Notes under the pieces: model-generated | Told to the model about the DNA's origin: nothing | What the model saw: only the letters and a program-made list of their open reading frames with translations | The model's database searches: none | Translations under genes and position numbers: made by a program | Part shown: positions 37,318 to 46,733 of the stretch, one piece after another | Layout of the letters: each line of letters opens with the position of its first letter | Position numbering within the stretch: the first letter of the stretch is position 1 | Source of the DNA: an uncultured Olsenella sp. | Lineage (GTDB): Bacteria; Actinomycetota; Coriobacteriia; Coriobacteriales; Atopobiaceae | DNA: 64,000 nt | NCBI GenBank assembly: GCA_949287905.1 | Contig: CASEHX010000022.1 | Span: 1-64,000 of the forward strand | Direction of reading: 5' to 3'

Positions 37318-38559
37318 ATGTCCGCTAACCTCTCGAAAGCTCCCGCGAGCCGCCCCTTCGTCCCCGTCCTTCTGGGAACGGAGATCGCGGGCTACGGAAT
37401 GGCCCGCGCCTTCTACGAGCGCTACGGGGTGACGAGCGTGGTGTACGGCACGTTCCCGCTCACGCCCACCTCCCACTCCAAGTTCATCAAGGTGCGCATC
37501 GACCCCGACTTCTCCGACCCGGACCGCTTCGTCGAGGTCCTCAACGCCGACGCCGGGCGCTATGCCGGCAAGGTCGCGCTCGTCGTTCCCTGCGGAGACG
37601 ACTACGCGCTCCTCCTCGCCCGCGTGAAGCACCGGCTCGACCCGGTGTACGCCTGCGTCTGCCCCGAGCCCGAGGTGATCGAGGGGCTCCTCGACAAGGC
37701 GACCTTCTACGAGCAGTGCGAGAAGACCGGCGTCGCCCACCCCCGCACCGTGGCCATCTCGGGCCCCGAGGTGCCCGAGCTGCCCTTTGGCGCCCCGTAC
37801 GTGCTCAAGCCCTCCGATCCCGCCGCGTATCGCGCGCACCCCTTCGAGGGCCAGAAGAAGGCCTACGTGCTCTCCGACCGAGCCCAGCTCGAGAGGACCG
37901 CGGCGCTCGTCTACGAGGCCGGCTACCCCGGCAAGATGATCGTCCAGGACTTCATCCCCGGCGACGACGACCGCATGCGCGTGGTCAACGGCTACGTGCG
38001 CGAGGACGGGACGGTCTCGCTCGTGGCGCTCGGCCACCCGCTGCTCGAGGACTACTCGCCGATGGCGATCGGCAACTACGCCGCCATCCTCTCGTACGGC
38101 GACGACGGCATCTACGACATGGTCGAGAAGTTCATGCGCGGCGTGCCGTACCGCGGCTTCTTCAACATCGACATGAAGTACGACGAGCGCGACGGCTCGT
38201 ATCGCCTCTTCGAGGTCAACCCCCGCGCCGGTCGCAGCAGCTTCTTCGCCACGCTCTCCGGGAACAACCTCGCCCAGTACGCCGTGGACGACTTCATCGA
38301 CGGCGGCGTGCTCGAGCCCGTCCGTGCCTTCGACGAGGTCCTGTGGCTCGGCATCCCCCGCAGCGTCTTCAGGCGCTACACCCCCGACTCACCCGACAAG
38401 CGCCGGGCCCTCGAGCTCATGCGCGAGGGCAAGGTAGGGACCACGCTCTTCGGCGCGGGGGACCGAGACCCGAGGCGCCTCGTCGCCATGGGCAAGCTGT
38501 GGCTGCGCTACGTCGACGACTACCGCCGCTACTTCGGTAACCGCGAGCTGGACGCCTGA
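37318..38559 (+). CDS. ATP-grasp ligase (D-aspartate-ligase-like)
   Basis: 413-residue cytoplasmic ATP-dependent carboxylate-amine ligase. It has a preATP-grasp N-terminal region (VLLGTEIAGYGMARAFYERYG) split as VLLGTEIAGYG and MARAFYERYG, a central ATP-binding region (PYVLKPSD, MIVQDFIPGDD) and the metal-binding FEVNPRAGRSS. Length and motif order fit the group that includes Enterococcus D-aspartate ligase Asl, which activates D-Asp for attachment to the peptidoglycan stem. The neighbours (MurJ, FemAB and a nearby Asp/Glu racemase) support a cell-wall ligase, but substrate assignment is inference. It lies 11 bp after murJ. Confidence 0.78.
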   Translation: MSANLSKAPASRPFVPVLLGTEIAGYGMARAFYERYGVTSVVYGTFPLTPTSHSKFIKVRIDPDFSDPDRFVEVLNADAGRYAGKVALVVPCGDDYALLLARVKHRLDPVYACVCPEPEVIEGLLDKATFYEQCEKTGVAHPRTVAISGPEVPELPFGAPYVLKPSDPAAYRAHPFEGQKKAYVLSDRAQLERTAALVYEAGYPGKMIVQDFIPGDDDRMRVVNGYVREDGTVSLVALGHPLLEDYSPMAIGNYAAILSYGDDGIYDMVEKFMRGVPYRGFFNIDMKYDERDGSYRLFEVNPRAGRSSFFATLSGNNLAQYAVDDFIDGGVLEPVRAFDEVLWLGIPRSVFRRYTPDSPDKRRALELMREGKVGTTLFGAGDRDPRRLVAMGKLWLRYVDDYRRYFGNRELDA

Positions 38560-38581
38560 GGGCGCCGGGGGGGGGAGTGCC

Positions 38582-39781
38582 ATGAGTGACGAGAAGAGCG
38601 CGGCTGCCCTGAGGGAGGAGCTCGCCCGCCGCACGGGCACGAGGGCGGGGGAGTGGCATCTCGTTCTCAAGGCGCGCTACGGCATGCTCGCCGCCTTCGA
38701 GGCGATTCGCCGCACCCGTGGGGACGGCTCCGTGGTCACGCAGCCCTACACCTGCTGCACCGCCGTCGACCCGATTGTCTCCTCCGGGCTCGTTCCCGTC
38801 TACGCCGACCTCTCCCCGCGCTCGCTCGCGCTCGACGCCGCACGGCTCTCCCTGCCCGCGGACGCACGGGCGGTGGTGCTGCAGAACACCTACGGCATCG
38901 TCGACGCCCCCGACGCCGCGGCGCTCGCCCGCGTCGCGCACGGCGCCGGGGCCCTTCTCGTCGAGGACTGCGCGCACTGCGTGGGCCGCATGGCTACGGA
39001 CGCCTCCGGCGCCCCGCTCGCAGACGTTTCCGTCCACTCCTTCGGCGTGGAGAAGATGCTCCGCACGAGCTTCGGCGGCGCCATCTGGGTGAGCCCGCGC
39101 ATGGAGGAGGGCCTGCGCATCGCGATCTCTTCCGCGCTCGACGCCCTCCCCGTCCCCACCGCGGCCCGGCGTCGGGCAATGAGGCTCTATCGCAACGAGA
39201 TTCGCGTCCTGAACCGGCTCCCGCGCGGTGCGGCCCGCGGCCTGCGCGGCGTGCTCGAGCGGCTTGGCCTGTTCGAGCCGGCCGTCTCCGATGCCGAGCG
39301 TGCCGGGGGCGTCTCGGGCGCTCCCGCCGCGCCGGACGAGTGGGTGTGCGCCCACGCTCTCGAGGCGCTCTCCTCGGCGGACGCCCAGCTGTCCCAGCGG
39401 TCCGCCGCCGTCAGGGCCTACGCCTCGGCCTTCTCGGCCGCTCCGCTCAGCGCTGGCGTCGAGGCGACCGTTGAGGTTCCCGGTGCCATATCCGCAGGCT
39501 TTGACCAGCCGCTCCTCGTCTTCCCCGTGTTTCTCGCCACCGCCGAGCGCGCCGACCGGGCCGTCCGCGACGTGTGCGCGGCGGGCTTCTACGCGCGTCC
39601 CTGGTACCGACCGCTGCTCTATCCCGGGGCCGTCGACGCCGCCGCCTACCGTCTTCCCGAGAGGGGCGCGCTGCCCGTCACGGAGCGCTGCTCCGCCGGC
39701 GCCGTGACGCTCCCCACCGACGTCAGCGCCGAGGACGCCGCCCGCATCGCCGAGATCGTCATCCGGGCGGCCGGGCGCTAG
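38582..39781 (+). CDS. DegT/DnrJ/EryC1-like PLP aminotransferase
   Basis: 399 residues with the fold of sugar aminotransferases of the DegT/DnrJ/EryC1/StrS group. VTQPYTCCTAVDPIVSSG and LVEDCAHCVG give the substrate loop and cofactor aspartate; the likely PLP lysine is in VHSFGVEKMLRTSFGGAI. Family members act on nucleotide-sugars or related keto compounds in surface-polymer pathways. No sugar-nucleotide genes are adjacent, so its substrate is open. Codon use matches its neighbours. It follows the ATP-grasp gene after 22 bp and precedes uvrC by 8 bp, so the run from FemAB to uvrC may be one transcript. GGGGGGGAG precedes the ATG. Confidence 0.8.
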   Translation: MSDEKSAAALREELARRTGTRAGEWHLVLKARYGMLAAFEAIRRTRGDGSVVTQPYTCCTAVDPIVSSGLVPVYADLSPRSLALDAARLSLPADARAVVLQNTYGIVDAPDAAALARVAHGAGALLVEDCAHCVGRMATDASGAPLADVSVHSFGVEKMLRTSFGGAIWVSPRMEEGLRIAISSALDALPVPTAARRRAMRLYRNEIRVLNRLPRGAARGLRGVLERLGLFEPAVSDAERAGGVSGAPAAPDEWVCAHALEALSSADAQLSQRSAAVRAYASAFSAAPLSAGVEATVEVPGAISAGFDQPLLVFPVFLATAERADRAVRDVCAAGFYARPWYRPLLYPGAVDAAAYRLPERGALPVTERCSAGAVTLPTDVSAEDAARIAEIVIRAAGR

Positions 39782-39789
39782 GGACCATC

Positions 39790-41772
39790 GTGACGCCCCC
39801 CGAGACAGACGGGCCCCGCACGTCCCGGACGCAGGGAGCCCCCTGCGCCGGGACCGGTGACCACCTGCCCACGATCGCCGAGCGCGTGGCACAGGTGCCC
39901 ACCGACCCCGGCTGCTACCTCTGGAAGGACGCCAAGGGCGAGGTGATCTACGTCGGCAAGGCCAAGAACCTGCGCGCCCGCATGCGCCAGTACGTGACGC
40001 TGCAGGACGACCGCGAGAAGATCCCGCTCATGATGCAGGTGGTGCGCGACTTTGACTACGTGGTCGTGGGCTCCGAGCACGAGGCGCTCGTGCTGGAGAG
40101 AAACCTCATCGCCCAGTACCACCCGTACTTCAACGTGGACTACAAGGACGACAAGAGCTACCCCTTCATTGCCATCACGGAGTCGGACGTCTTTCCCGCC
40201 ATCAAGTACACGCGCGAGAAGCACCGAAAGGGCACCCGCTACTTTGGCCCCTACACCGACGCCCGCGCCGCGCGCGAGACCATCGACACCCTCCGCAAGG
40301 TGATCCCCGTCTGCGTGGCTACCTGTGCGGAGTGGAAGCGCGCCAAGCGCCTGCTCGAGCGCGACCCCTCCCAGGCGTCCGTCGCCAACATGATGCTCGC
40401 CGAGCGCTGCCGGCCCTGCTTCGACTACCACGTGGGACGCGGTCCCGGCGTGTGCGCGGGCATGATCGACACCGTCGAGTACGCGCGCCACGTCCGCCAG
40501 GTTGAGGACTTCCTCCGGGGGAGGCGCTCCGCGGTGGTGGGGGAGCTCACCGACCAGATGCGCGAGGCCGCGGCCAACCTGGACTTCGAGCGGGCGGGGC
40601 GCCTCAAGGCGCGCCTCGACGGCCTGGACGCGCTCGACGACCGCCAGCAGGTGGTCTTCTCGTCCAACGTGAGCGCTGACCTCATCGGCGTCTACCGGGA
40701 GGAGACCATCAGCTGCGCCTGCGTCTTCGTGGTGCGCGAGGGCCGGACGGTGCGCTCGGTGGAGTTCATCCTGGACAAGGGCCTCGACGTCGGGGCGGAG
40801 GAGCTGGTCGGCGGCTTCCTCAAGCGCTACTACGACGAGACGGCGGACGTCCCCGCCGAGGTGGACCTGGACGCCGAGCTCCCGGACGCGGAGGTGCTCG
40901 AGGGGTGGCTCGCCGAGAAGCGCGGGCACGCCGTCCGCCTGAGGCGCCCGCAGCGCGGCGAGAAGCGCCGCCTTCTGGACATGGCGACGGCGAACGCCCG
41001 CCATGCCCTCATGCGCTACATGGTCAAGACGGGCTACGCGGACGACCGCACGAACAAGGCCCTGCTGCAGCTCGAGAGCGCCCTCGCCCTGGACGCGCCC
41101 CCGATGCGCATCGAGTGCTTCGACATCTCCACGCTCCACGGGCACTTCACCGTGGCCTCGATGGTGGTCTTCACCAACGGTCGGCCTGACAAGTCCCAGT
41201 ATCGGCGCTTCAAGATCCAGACCCCGCTCACCGAGGCAAACGACTTCGTGTCCATGTCCGAGGTGCTGGGGAGGCGCTACGCCCCCGAGCGCATGGCCGA
41301 CGAGCGCTTTGGCAGCAAGCCGGACCTTCTGGTGGTCGACGGTGGAAAGCCGCAGCTCACGGCAGCAATGGCCCAGCTCGAGGAGCTGGGCCTGGACATC
41401 CCCGTCTGCGGGTTGGCCAAGTCGGACGAGGAGATCTTCGTGCCCTGGGACGAGACGCCGGTGGTGCTGCCGAGCGGCTCGCCCTCGCTCTACCTGATCA
41501 AGCAGGTGCGCGACGAGTCCCACCGCTTCGCGATCACCTTCCACCGCGAGCTGCGCGACAAGGCGATGACCAAGTCGGCGATCGACGACGTTCCGGGCGT
41601 GGGCCCCAAGCGTCGCAGGGCGCTCATGAAGCGCTTTGGATCCATGAGGCGGCTGCGGGCGGCGAGCGAGGAGCAGATTGCCGAGACGCCGGGCGTTCCC
41701 GCGGAGGTGGCCCGTGCGATCTATCAGGCGCTGCACCTCTCCGAAGACGCGCCGGACGAGCGCCCCCAGTAG
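39790..41772 (+). CDS. uvrC: UvrABC excinuclease subunit C
   Basis: Makes both incisions around a lesion in nucleotide excision repair. 660 residues. The GIY-YIG domain for the 3' cut starts at GCYLWKDAKGEVIYVGKAKN (about residue 41). A cysteine-rich stretch is near 180-220, a UVR domain near 250-285 meets UvrB, an RNase H-like endonuclease domain for the 5' cut includes ECFDIS and VVDGGKPQL, and helix-hairpin-helix motifs (VPGVGPKRRRAL) end the protein. The start is GTG with AGGGA upstream; a longer Pro/Thr-rich N-terminus of about 25 residues is unusual. No LexA-like box was seen. Confidence 0.96.
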   Translation: MTPPETDGPRTSRTQGAPCAGTGDHLPTIAERVAQVPTDPGCYLWKDAKGEVIYVGKAKNLRARMRQYVTLQDDREKIPLMMQVVRDFDYVVVGSEHEALVLERNLIAQYHPYFNVDYKDDKSYPFIAITESDVFPAIKYTREKHRKGTRYFGPYTDARAARETIDTLRKVIPVCVATCAEWKRAKRLLERDPSQASVANMMLAERCRPCFDYHVGRGPGVCAGMIDTVEYARHVRQVEDFLRGRRSAVVGELTDQMREAAANLDFERAGRLKARLDGLDALDDRQQVVFSSNVSADLIGVYREETISCACVFVVREGRTVRSVEFILDKGLDVGAEELVGGFLKRYYDETADVPAEVDLDAELPDAEVLEGWLAEKRGHAVRLRRPQRGEKRRLLDMATANARHALMRYMVKTGYADDRTNKALLQLESALALDAPPMRIECFDISTLHGHFTVASMVVFTNGRPDKSQYRRFKIQTPLTEANDFVSMSEVLGRRYAPERMADERFGSKPDLLVVDGGKPQLTAAMAQLEELGLDIPVCGLAKSDEEIFVPWDETPVVLPSGSPSLYLIKQVRDESHRFAITFHRELRDKAMTKSAIDDVPGVGPKRRRALMKRFGSMRRLRAASEEQIAETPGVPAEVARAIYQALHLSEDAPDERPQ

Positions 41773-41775
41773 ATA

Positions 41776-41789
41776 TGGAAACGATTACA
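41776..41789 (+). promoter_or_regulatory. cre-like / LacI-family operator motif
   Basis: TGGAAACGATTACA matches the catabolite-responsive-element pattern TGWAANCGNTNWCA at all but one fixed position and keeps the TG-AA-CG-TT-CA symmetry. It lies just after uvrC and about 240 bp before the sialic-acid-type operon. The rest of that 256-bp gap shows no coding potential; CTTGATTGG occurs twice in it. Confidence 0.45.
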
Positions 41790-42028
41790 CCGTAGGCTAG
41801 CTGGGCTTGATTGGTTGCTCAACTCATATTTCAATACATGAAACGAGCAGCTCCAGGCCCACGCGCGCCTTGATTGGCCCGCACGTGCGCTCGGGTCGGA
41901 GCCGTCTAGAGTGATGAAACAGGCCGTTTGCGGAGTCGCCTATTCGACCGTTGGTAAAACCCACGTAATCTTACTGTCAAGGGACGGTCGCCGACTGGGC
42001 GGCCGCAGGAGGAGATAAGGGAGAAGCC

Positions 42029-43627
42029 ATGAAGAAACTCTTTGACAGCGCCGTGTCTCGCCGCTCGTTCCTCGGCGGGGCTGCCGTGATGAGCGCCCTC
42101 GGTCTGACCGCCTGCGGTGGCGGCGGTGGCGGCGGCGAGCAGGGCGGCGAGACCGCTTCCGGCGGCGGCACCATCGCCGCGGGCTCCGCGTACGCCCCGT
42201 CCGACTACAGCCCGATCTCCACGTCGTCCGCCTTCTGCCTCGGTGCCAACTGGCACGTCCTCGAGGGCCTCTACGGCGTCGACTACCACGACTACACCAC
42301 CTTCCCCGAGCTCGCCACCGGCGACCCGGAGCAGGTCGACGAGACCACCTACACCATCACCATCCGCGAGGGCGCCAAGTTCTCCACCGGCGACCCGGTG
42401 ACCACCGAGGACATCGCCACCGCCTTCGCGCGCGTCAACGAGAACGCCACCTACGCCGCGTTCCTCGCTCCGATCGCCTCCGTCGAGGCCACCGACGACA
42501 CCACCGTCACCGTCAAGACCAACTATCCGAACTTCACCCTGCTCAAGGAGCGCCTCTCCACCGTGCGCGTCTTCCCGGCGAGCATCTCTGACGAGGACCT
42601 GGCCAAGACCCCGATCGGCTCCGGCCCCTGGATGTACGAGGACATCACCGACACCGCGGTCGAGCTCGTCCCCAACCCCAACTACAACGGCTCGCTGCCC
42701 GCCGAGGACGAGAAGCTCCACTATGACATCCTCGTCGACGCCACGGCCCGCATGACCTCCTTCCAGCAGGGCCAGACGCAGGTCATGGAGTCCGTCTCCG
42801 CTGACGCCGTCTCCACGCTCGAGGGCGCCGGCGCCAAGATCGACACGGTCGACGGCTTTGCCACCCGCTTCATCATGTTCAACACCGCCAAGGCGCCGTG
42901 GGACAACGTCGCCGCCCGCCAGGCCGTGCTCTACGCCCTCAACACCGACCAGATGATCTCCAACGTCTTTGGCGGCCTCGCCAAGGCGGCCAGCTGCTAC
43001 CTGCCCGAGAACTTCAAGGACTACCAGCAGGCCGCGACGGTCTACACCTACGACCCCGAGAAGGCCAAGAGCCTGCTCGAGGATGCCGGCGTGACCCCGG
43101 GCTCCATCAAGCTCCGCACCACGGACAACACCCAGGTCGAGCAGATGGCCATCCAGGCTGAGCAGGACCTCGCCGCCCTCGGCTTCTCCGTCGACATCGC
43201 CACGGACACCTCCGCCGCCACCTACGCGGCCATCGAGGAGGGCGACGGCGACTTCGACATCCTGCTCGCCCCCGGCGACGCCTCCTGCTGGGGCAACGAC
43301 GCCGACCTGCTCCTCAACTGGTGGTACAGCGAGGGCACGTGGCAGGGCCCGCGCACCCGTTGGGCCAGCTCCGACGAGTTCAAGCAGCTCCGCGAGCTCA
43401 TGGACACCGCCCTCGGCCAGAGCGGCGACGAGCAGGCCGCCACGTGGAAGCAGTGCTTCGACCTCATCGCCGAGAACGCGGTCCTCTACCCGGTCCTGCA
43501 CGTCCAGACCGTGACCGCCTCCTGGGATGACGCCGCCTCCGCTCCTGCCGGCGTCGCCCTCGACGGCTTCAGCGGCATCGGCACCACCGGCATGTCCTTC
43601 CTCGGCGTCAAGACCGTCAGCGCGTAG
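42029..43627 (+). CDS. Substrate-binding lipoprotein, peptide/sialic-acid type (SBP_bac_5)
   Basis: 532-residue solute-binding protein of the DppA/OppA (family 5) type. The N-terminus has a twin-arginine SRRSFLGG and a lipobox ending LTAC, followed by a poly-Gly stretch. Family features include YTITIREGAKFSTGDPVTTED, in parts YTITIREGAKF and GDPVTTED, and SGPWMYED. Family-5 proteins usually bind peptides, but the Sat/NanB/Sia group binds sialic acid. Here three downstream genes encode sialic-acid catabolism, so Neu5Ac is the likeliest ligand (inference from context). It is followed by a strong hairpin before the permease gene, which may set a higher level for the binding protein. Confidence 0.88.
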   Translation: MKKLFDSAVSRRSFLGGAAVMSALGLTACGGGGGGGEQGGETASGGGTIAAGSAYAPSDYSPISTSSAFCLGANWHVLEGLYGVDYHDYTTFPELATGDPEQVDETTYTITIREGAKFSTGDPVTTEDIATAFARVNENATYAAFLAPIASVEATDDTTVTVKTNYPNFTLLKERLSTVRVFPASISDEDLAKTPIGSGPWMYEDITDTAVELVPNPNYNGSLPAEDEKLHYDILVDATARMTSFQQGQTQVMESVSADAVSTLEGAGAKIDTVDGFATRFIMFNTAKAPWDNVAARQAVLYALNTDQMISNVFGGLAKAASCYLPENFKDYQQAATVYTYDPEKAKSLLEDAGVTPGSIKLRTTDNTQVEQMAIQAEQDLAALGFSVDIATDTSAATYAAIEEGDGDFDILLAPGDASCWGNDADLLLNWWYSEGTWQGPRTRWASSDEFKQLRELMDTALGQSGDEQAATWKQCFDLIAENAVLYPVLHVQTVTASWDDAASAPAGVALDGFSGIGTTGMSFLGVKTVSA

Positions 43628-43680
43628 GCGCCCAGCGCGACGCCTGCCGCGGCCACATAGGCGGCGACCCTAGTGCGTAC

Positions 43681-43717
43681 GGGGCCCGAGCCGCATGGGC
43701 TCGGGCCCCTCTTGTTT
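43681..43717 (+). terminator. Attenuating hairpin between binding protein and permease
   Basis: GGGGCCCGAGCC at 43681-43692 pairs with GGCTCGGGCCCC ending at 43709, with a short GCATG loop region and a TCTTGTTT tail. It probably protects or partly ends the binding-protein mRNA, giving more of it than of the permease. Confidence 0.8.
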
Positions 43718-43740
43718 CTGTTGGATAGAGAGGAGAGGGT

Positions 43741-44706
43741 ATGAACAACCTCCTGCGCCTCGTCGGCCGGCGCATCATCGCGCTGCCGATCATGGCCCTG
43801 GGCGTCACCCTGCTCGTGTTCTTCCTCATGTCCTTCACCGACCCCTCCATTCCGGCGCGCACCGTCCTCGGCGAGGGCGCGACCCCGGAGGCGGTCGAGG
43901 AGTACATGGACGAGCACGGGATGAACGACCCGTGGCCCGTTCGCTACGTCGACTACATTGCCGGCCTCGTCCAGGGCGACCTGGGCACTTACGGCAGCCG
44001 TCAGACCCCGGTCTCCGACGCCATCGCCTCCGCGCTGCCGATCACGCTGCAGCTCACCTTCTTTGGCCTTTTGCTCGCGGCGGTCTTCTCGTTCACCTTG
44101 GGCGTGATATCGGCCCTGTACCGAGACAAATGGCCAGATCAGATCATACGAGTGATATCCATCGCAGGCATCGCGACGCCCTCCTTCTGGCTCGCGGTCC
44201 TGCTCATCCTGGGGGTCACTCTCGGCGGCCTCACGCGCGTCTTCCCGTCCGCCGGCGCGCTTCCGGACCTCTTCACCAACCCGGGCGGTTACTTCGGGCG
44301 CATGATCATGCCGGCCATCGCCCTGGCGTTCCCGGTCATCGGCCAGATGACGCGTATCGTGCGCACGGCCATGGTCGAGGAGCTGGACAAGGACTACGTG
44401 CAGACGGCGCGCGGCTCGGGCATCCCCGAGCGGGTCGTCATCGCCAAGAACGTCCTGCGCAACGCCCTCATCACGCCCGTCACCACGCTCGGCCTCAAGA
44501 TCGGCTACCTCATGGGCGGTGCCGTCGTCATCGAGGTCATCTTCGCCCTCCCCGGCATGGGCACCCTCATCCAGCAGGGCATCACCGGCGGCGAGATCAT
44601 GCTCGTCCAGGGCGTCGTTGTGGTCGTGGCTCTGGCCTTCGTCATCATCAACATCGTGGTTGACATGCTGTACCTGCTGATCAACCCGCGCATTAGGACG
44701 GTGTAG
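43741..44706 (+). CDS. ABC transporter permease, DppB-like
   Basis: 321 residues with about six membrane helices. RLVGRRIIALPIMALGVTLLVFF, in parts RLVGRRIIALP and LGVTLLVFF, is the typical DppB start. The EAA loop is DYVQTARGSGIPERVVIAKNVLRN in parts DYVQTARGSG and VVIAKNVLRN. It is one of two transmembrane partners for the lipoprotein upstream; the other is the N-terminal half of the next gene, which starts 5 bp on. Substrate is inferred to be sialic acid from the operon. Confidence 0.9.
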   Translation: MNNLLRLVGRRIIALPIMALGVTLLVFFLMSFTDPSIPARTVLGEGATPEAVEEYMDEHGMNDPWPVRYVDYIAGLVQGDLGTYGSRQTPVSDAIASALPITLQLTFFGLLLAAVFSFTLGVISALYRDKWPDQIIRVISIAGIATPSFWLAVLLILGVTLGGLTRVFPSAGALPDLFTNPGGYFGRMIMPAIALAFPVIGQMTRIVRTAMVEELDKDYVQTARGSGIPERVVIAKNVLRNALITPVTTLGLKIGYLMGGAVVIEVIFALPGMGTLIQQGITGGEIMLVQGVVVVVALAFVIINIVVDMLYLLINPRIRTV

Positions 44707-44711
44707 GCCCC

Positions 44712-46733
44712 ATGACAAAGATTAGGGAAGAACAGACCAAGAAGCTCGAGAAGGCCGCGTCAAAGGGTGCCAAGTTCCATGGCCTCAAGAACATGAGCAT
44801 CCCGAGCAAGATCTCCATCGTCCTGCTCATCCTGGTGGCGCTCTCCGCCATCCTGGCGCCCGTCATCGCCCCGCACAACCCGCTCGAGATCGGCATGGCC
44901 TATCAGCCGCCCTCGGCCGACCACCTCTTCGGCACGGACAACGCCGGTCGCGACATCCTCTCGCGCATGCTCTACGGCGGACAGTACTCGCTCGTGATCG
45001 GCTTTGGCGCCACGCTCTTCGCGCTCGTGCTCGGCTCGATCATCGGTGCCGTCGCGGCCGTCTCGCGCAAGGCGATCTCCGAGGTCATCATGCGCATCCT
45101 CGACGTCGTCATGTCCATCCCCGGCATCGCGCTCGCGGCCATCCTTGTCCTCATCCTGGGCAACTCCGTGCCGGCGATCATCTTCTCGATCGGCTTCATG
45201 TACACGCCGCAGATCGCGCGCATCGTCCGCGCCAACGTGGTCTCCGAGTACGGCGAGGACTACGTCCGCGCGGTCATCGTCTCCGGCGCCCGCGCCCCGT
45301 GGATCCTCATGAAGCACGTTCTGCGCAACTGCATCGCGCCGATCATGGTCTTCACGGTCACGCTCGTCGCAGACGCCATCATCTTCGAGGCCTCGCTCAC
45401 CTTCATCGGCGCCGGCATCGCCGAGCCCACCGCCACGTGGGGCAACATCCTGTCCTCCGCGCGCGACGGCGTCCTTCTCGGCCGCTGGTGGCAGGCGCTC
45501 TTCCCGGGCATCGCGATCATGGTCACCTGCCTCGCCCTCAACATCCTCTCCGAGGGCCTGACCGACGCCATGGCGGCCGCCCCGTCCGCTCCCGTGAGCA
45601 ACGAGAACGCCGAGAGCCGCCGCGAGGCGGACCTTCTCGTCGCCGACCCCGTTCGCGCCTACAAGGAGCAGGCCGGCTCCCTCGCCCGTCGCCTCGGCGC
45701 ACTCCGTGAGGTGGAGCTCGCCCGCACCGACCGTCGCGTCCCCGACTACTCGGTGGAGCCGCTCCTGCAGGTCAAGAACCTCTCGATCGGCTTCCCGCGC
45801 CACGGTGACGTCCACGTGGTGGACAACGTCTCCTTCGACGTTCGCCCGGGTCAGTGCATGGCGCTCGTGGGCGAGTCCGGCTGCGGCAAGTCCATCACCA
45901 CCAAGACCATCATGAACCTCCTGCCCGGGAGCGCCCGCATCGAGGGCCAGATCCTCTACAAGGGCAAGGACCTGCTCAAGCTCACCAAGGAGGAGCACCG
46001 CAAGCTCCTGGGCCACGAGCTCGCGATGGTCTACCAGGACTCGCTCTCCTCGCTCAACCCCTCGATGCTCATCTCCGCGCAGATGAAGCAGCTCACGAGC
46101 CGCGGCGGCACCCGCAGCGCCGAGGAGCTCCTCGAGCTCGTTGGCCTCGACCCCAAGCGCACGCTCGAGAGCTACCCGCACGAGCTCTCCGGCGGCCAGT
46201 GCCAGCGCGTCATCATTGCCATGGCGCTCACCCGCAACCCCTCGCTCGTCATCTGCGACGAGCCCACCACGGCCCTCGACGTGACGGTCCAGAAGCAGGT
46301 CATCAAGCTCCTGAACGACCTTCAGAAGCAGCTCGGCTTCGCCATGATCTTCGTGTCCCACGACCTGGCGCTCGTCGCCGAGGTCGCCTCGGAGATCACG
46401 GTCATGTACGCCGGCCAGGTCATCGAGTCCGCCCCCACCAAGGAGCTGCTCACGAACCCGATCCACGAGTACACCCAGGGCCTGCTCGGCGCCGTCCTCT
46501 CCATCGAGGCCCACGACGGCACCCGCCTGCACCAGGTGCCCGGCTCGGTCCCGAGCCCCGCGGACTTCCCCAAGGGCGACCGCTTCGCCCCGCGCTCGAG
46601 TCACCCCACGGTCGGCCTCGACGTGCATCCCGTCCTCAAGCCCGTTCCCGGCGCCGACCATCACCTCGTCTCGGAGATCCCCGACGAGGAGCTCGCGAAG
46701 AACGGTCTCGTCTCTCGACTGGAGGTGAGGTAG
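44712..46733 (+). CDS. Permease-ATPase fusion (DppC-DppD)
   Basis: 673-residue fusion of the second permease and the first ATPase of a family-5 ABC transporter. Residues about 30-295 are DppC-like, with membrane helices, FGTDNAGRDILSRMLYG, the EAA loop DYVRAVIVSGARAP and a C-terminal LNILSEGLTDAM. A charged linker follows. From about 350 comes a full ABC ATPase with Walker A GESGCGKS near 387, LSGGQCQR near 493, Walker B VICDEPTTALD, and an oligopeptide-type C-terminal region, which lacks the usual final cysteine cluster. The same permease/ATPase fusion arrangement is, to my knowledge, known in actinobacterial sialic-acid transporters. No frameshift is involved. Confidence 0.92.
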   Translation: MTKIREEQTKKLEKAASKGAKFHGLKNMSIPSKISIVLLILVALSAILAPVIAPHNPLEIGMAYQPPSADHLFGTDNAGRDILSRMLYGGQYSLVIGFGATLFALVLGSIIGAVAAVSRKAISEVIMRILDVVMSIPGIALAAILVLILGNSVPAIIFSIGFMYTPQIARIVRANVVSEYGEDYVRAVIVSGARAPWILMKHVLRNCIAPIMVFTVTLVADAIIFEASLTFIGAGIAEPTATWGNILSSARDGVLLGRWWQALFPGIAIMVTCLALNILSEGLTDAMAAAPSAPVSNENAESRREADLLVADPVRAYKEQAGSLARRLGALREVELARTDRRVPDYSVEPLLQVKNLSIGFPRHGDVHVVDNVSFDVRPGQCMALVGESGCGKSITTKTIMNLLPGSARIEGQILYKGKDLLKLTKEEHRKLLGHELAMVYQDSLSSLNPSMLISAQMKQLTSRGGTRSAEELLELVGLDPKRTLESYPHELSGGQCQRVIIAMALTRNPSLVICDEPTTALDVTVQKQVIKLLNDLQKQLGFAMIFVSHDLALVAEVASEITVMYAGQVIESAPTKELLTNPIHEYTQGLLGAVLSIEAHDGTRLHQVPGSVPSPADFPKGDRFAPRSSHPTVGLDVHPVLKPVPGADHHLVSEIPDEELAKNGLVSRLEVR

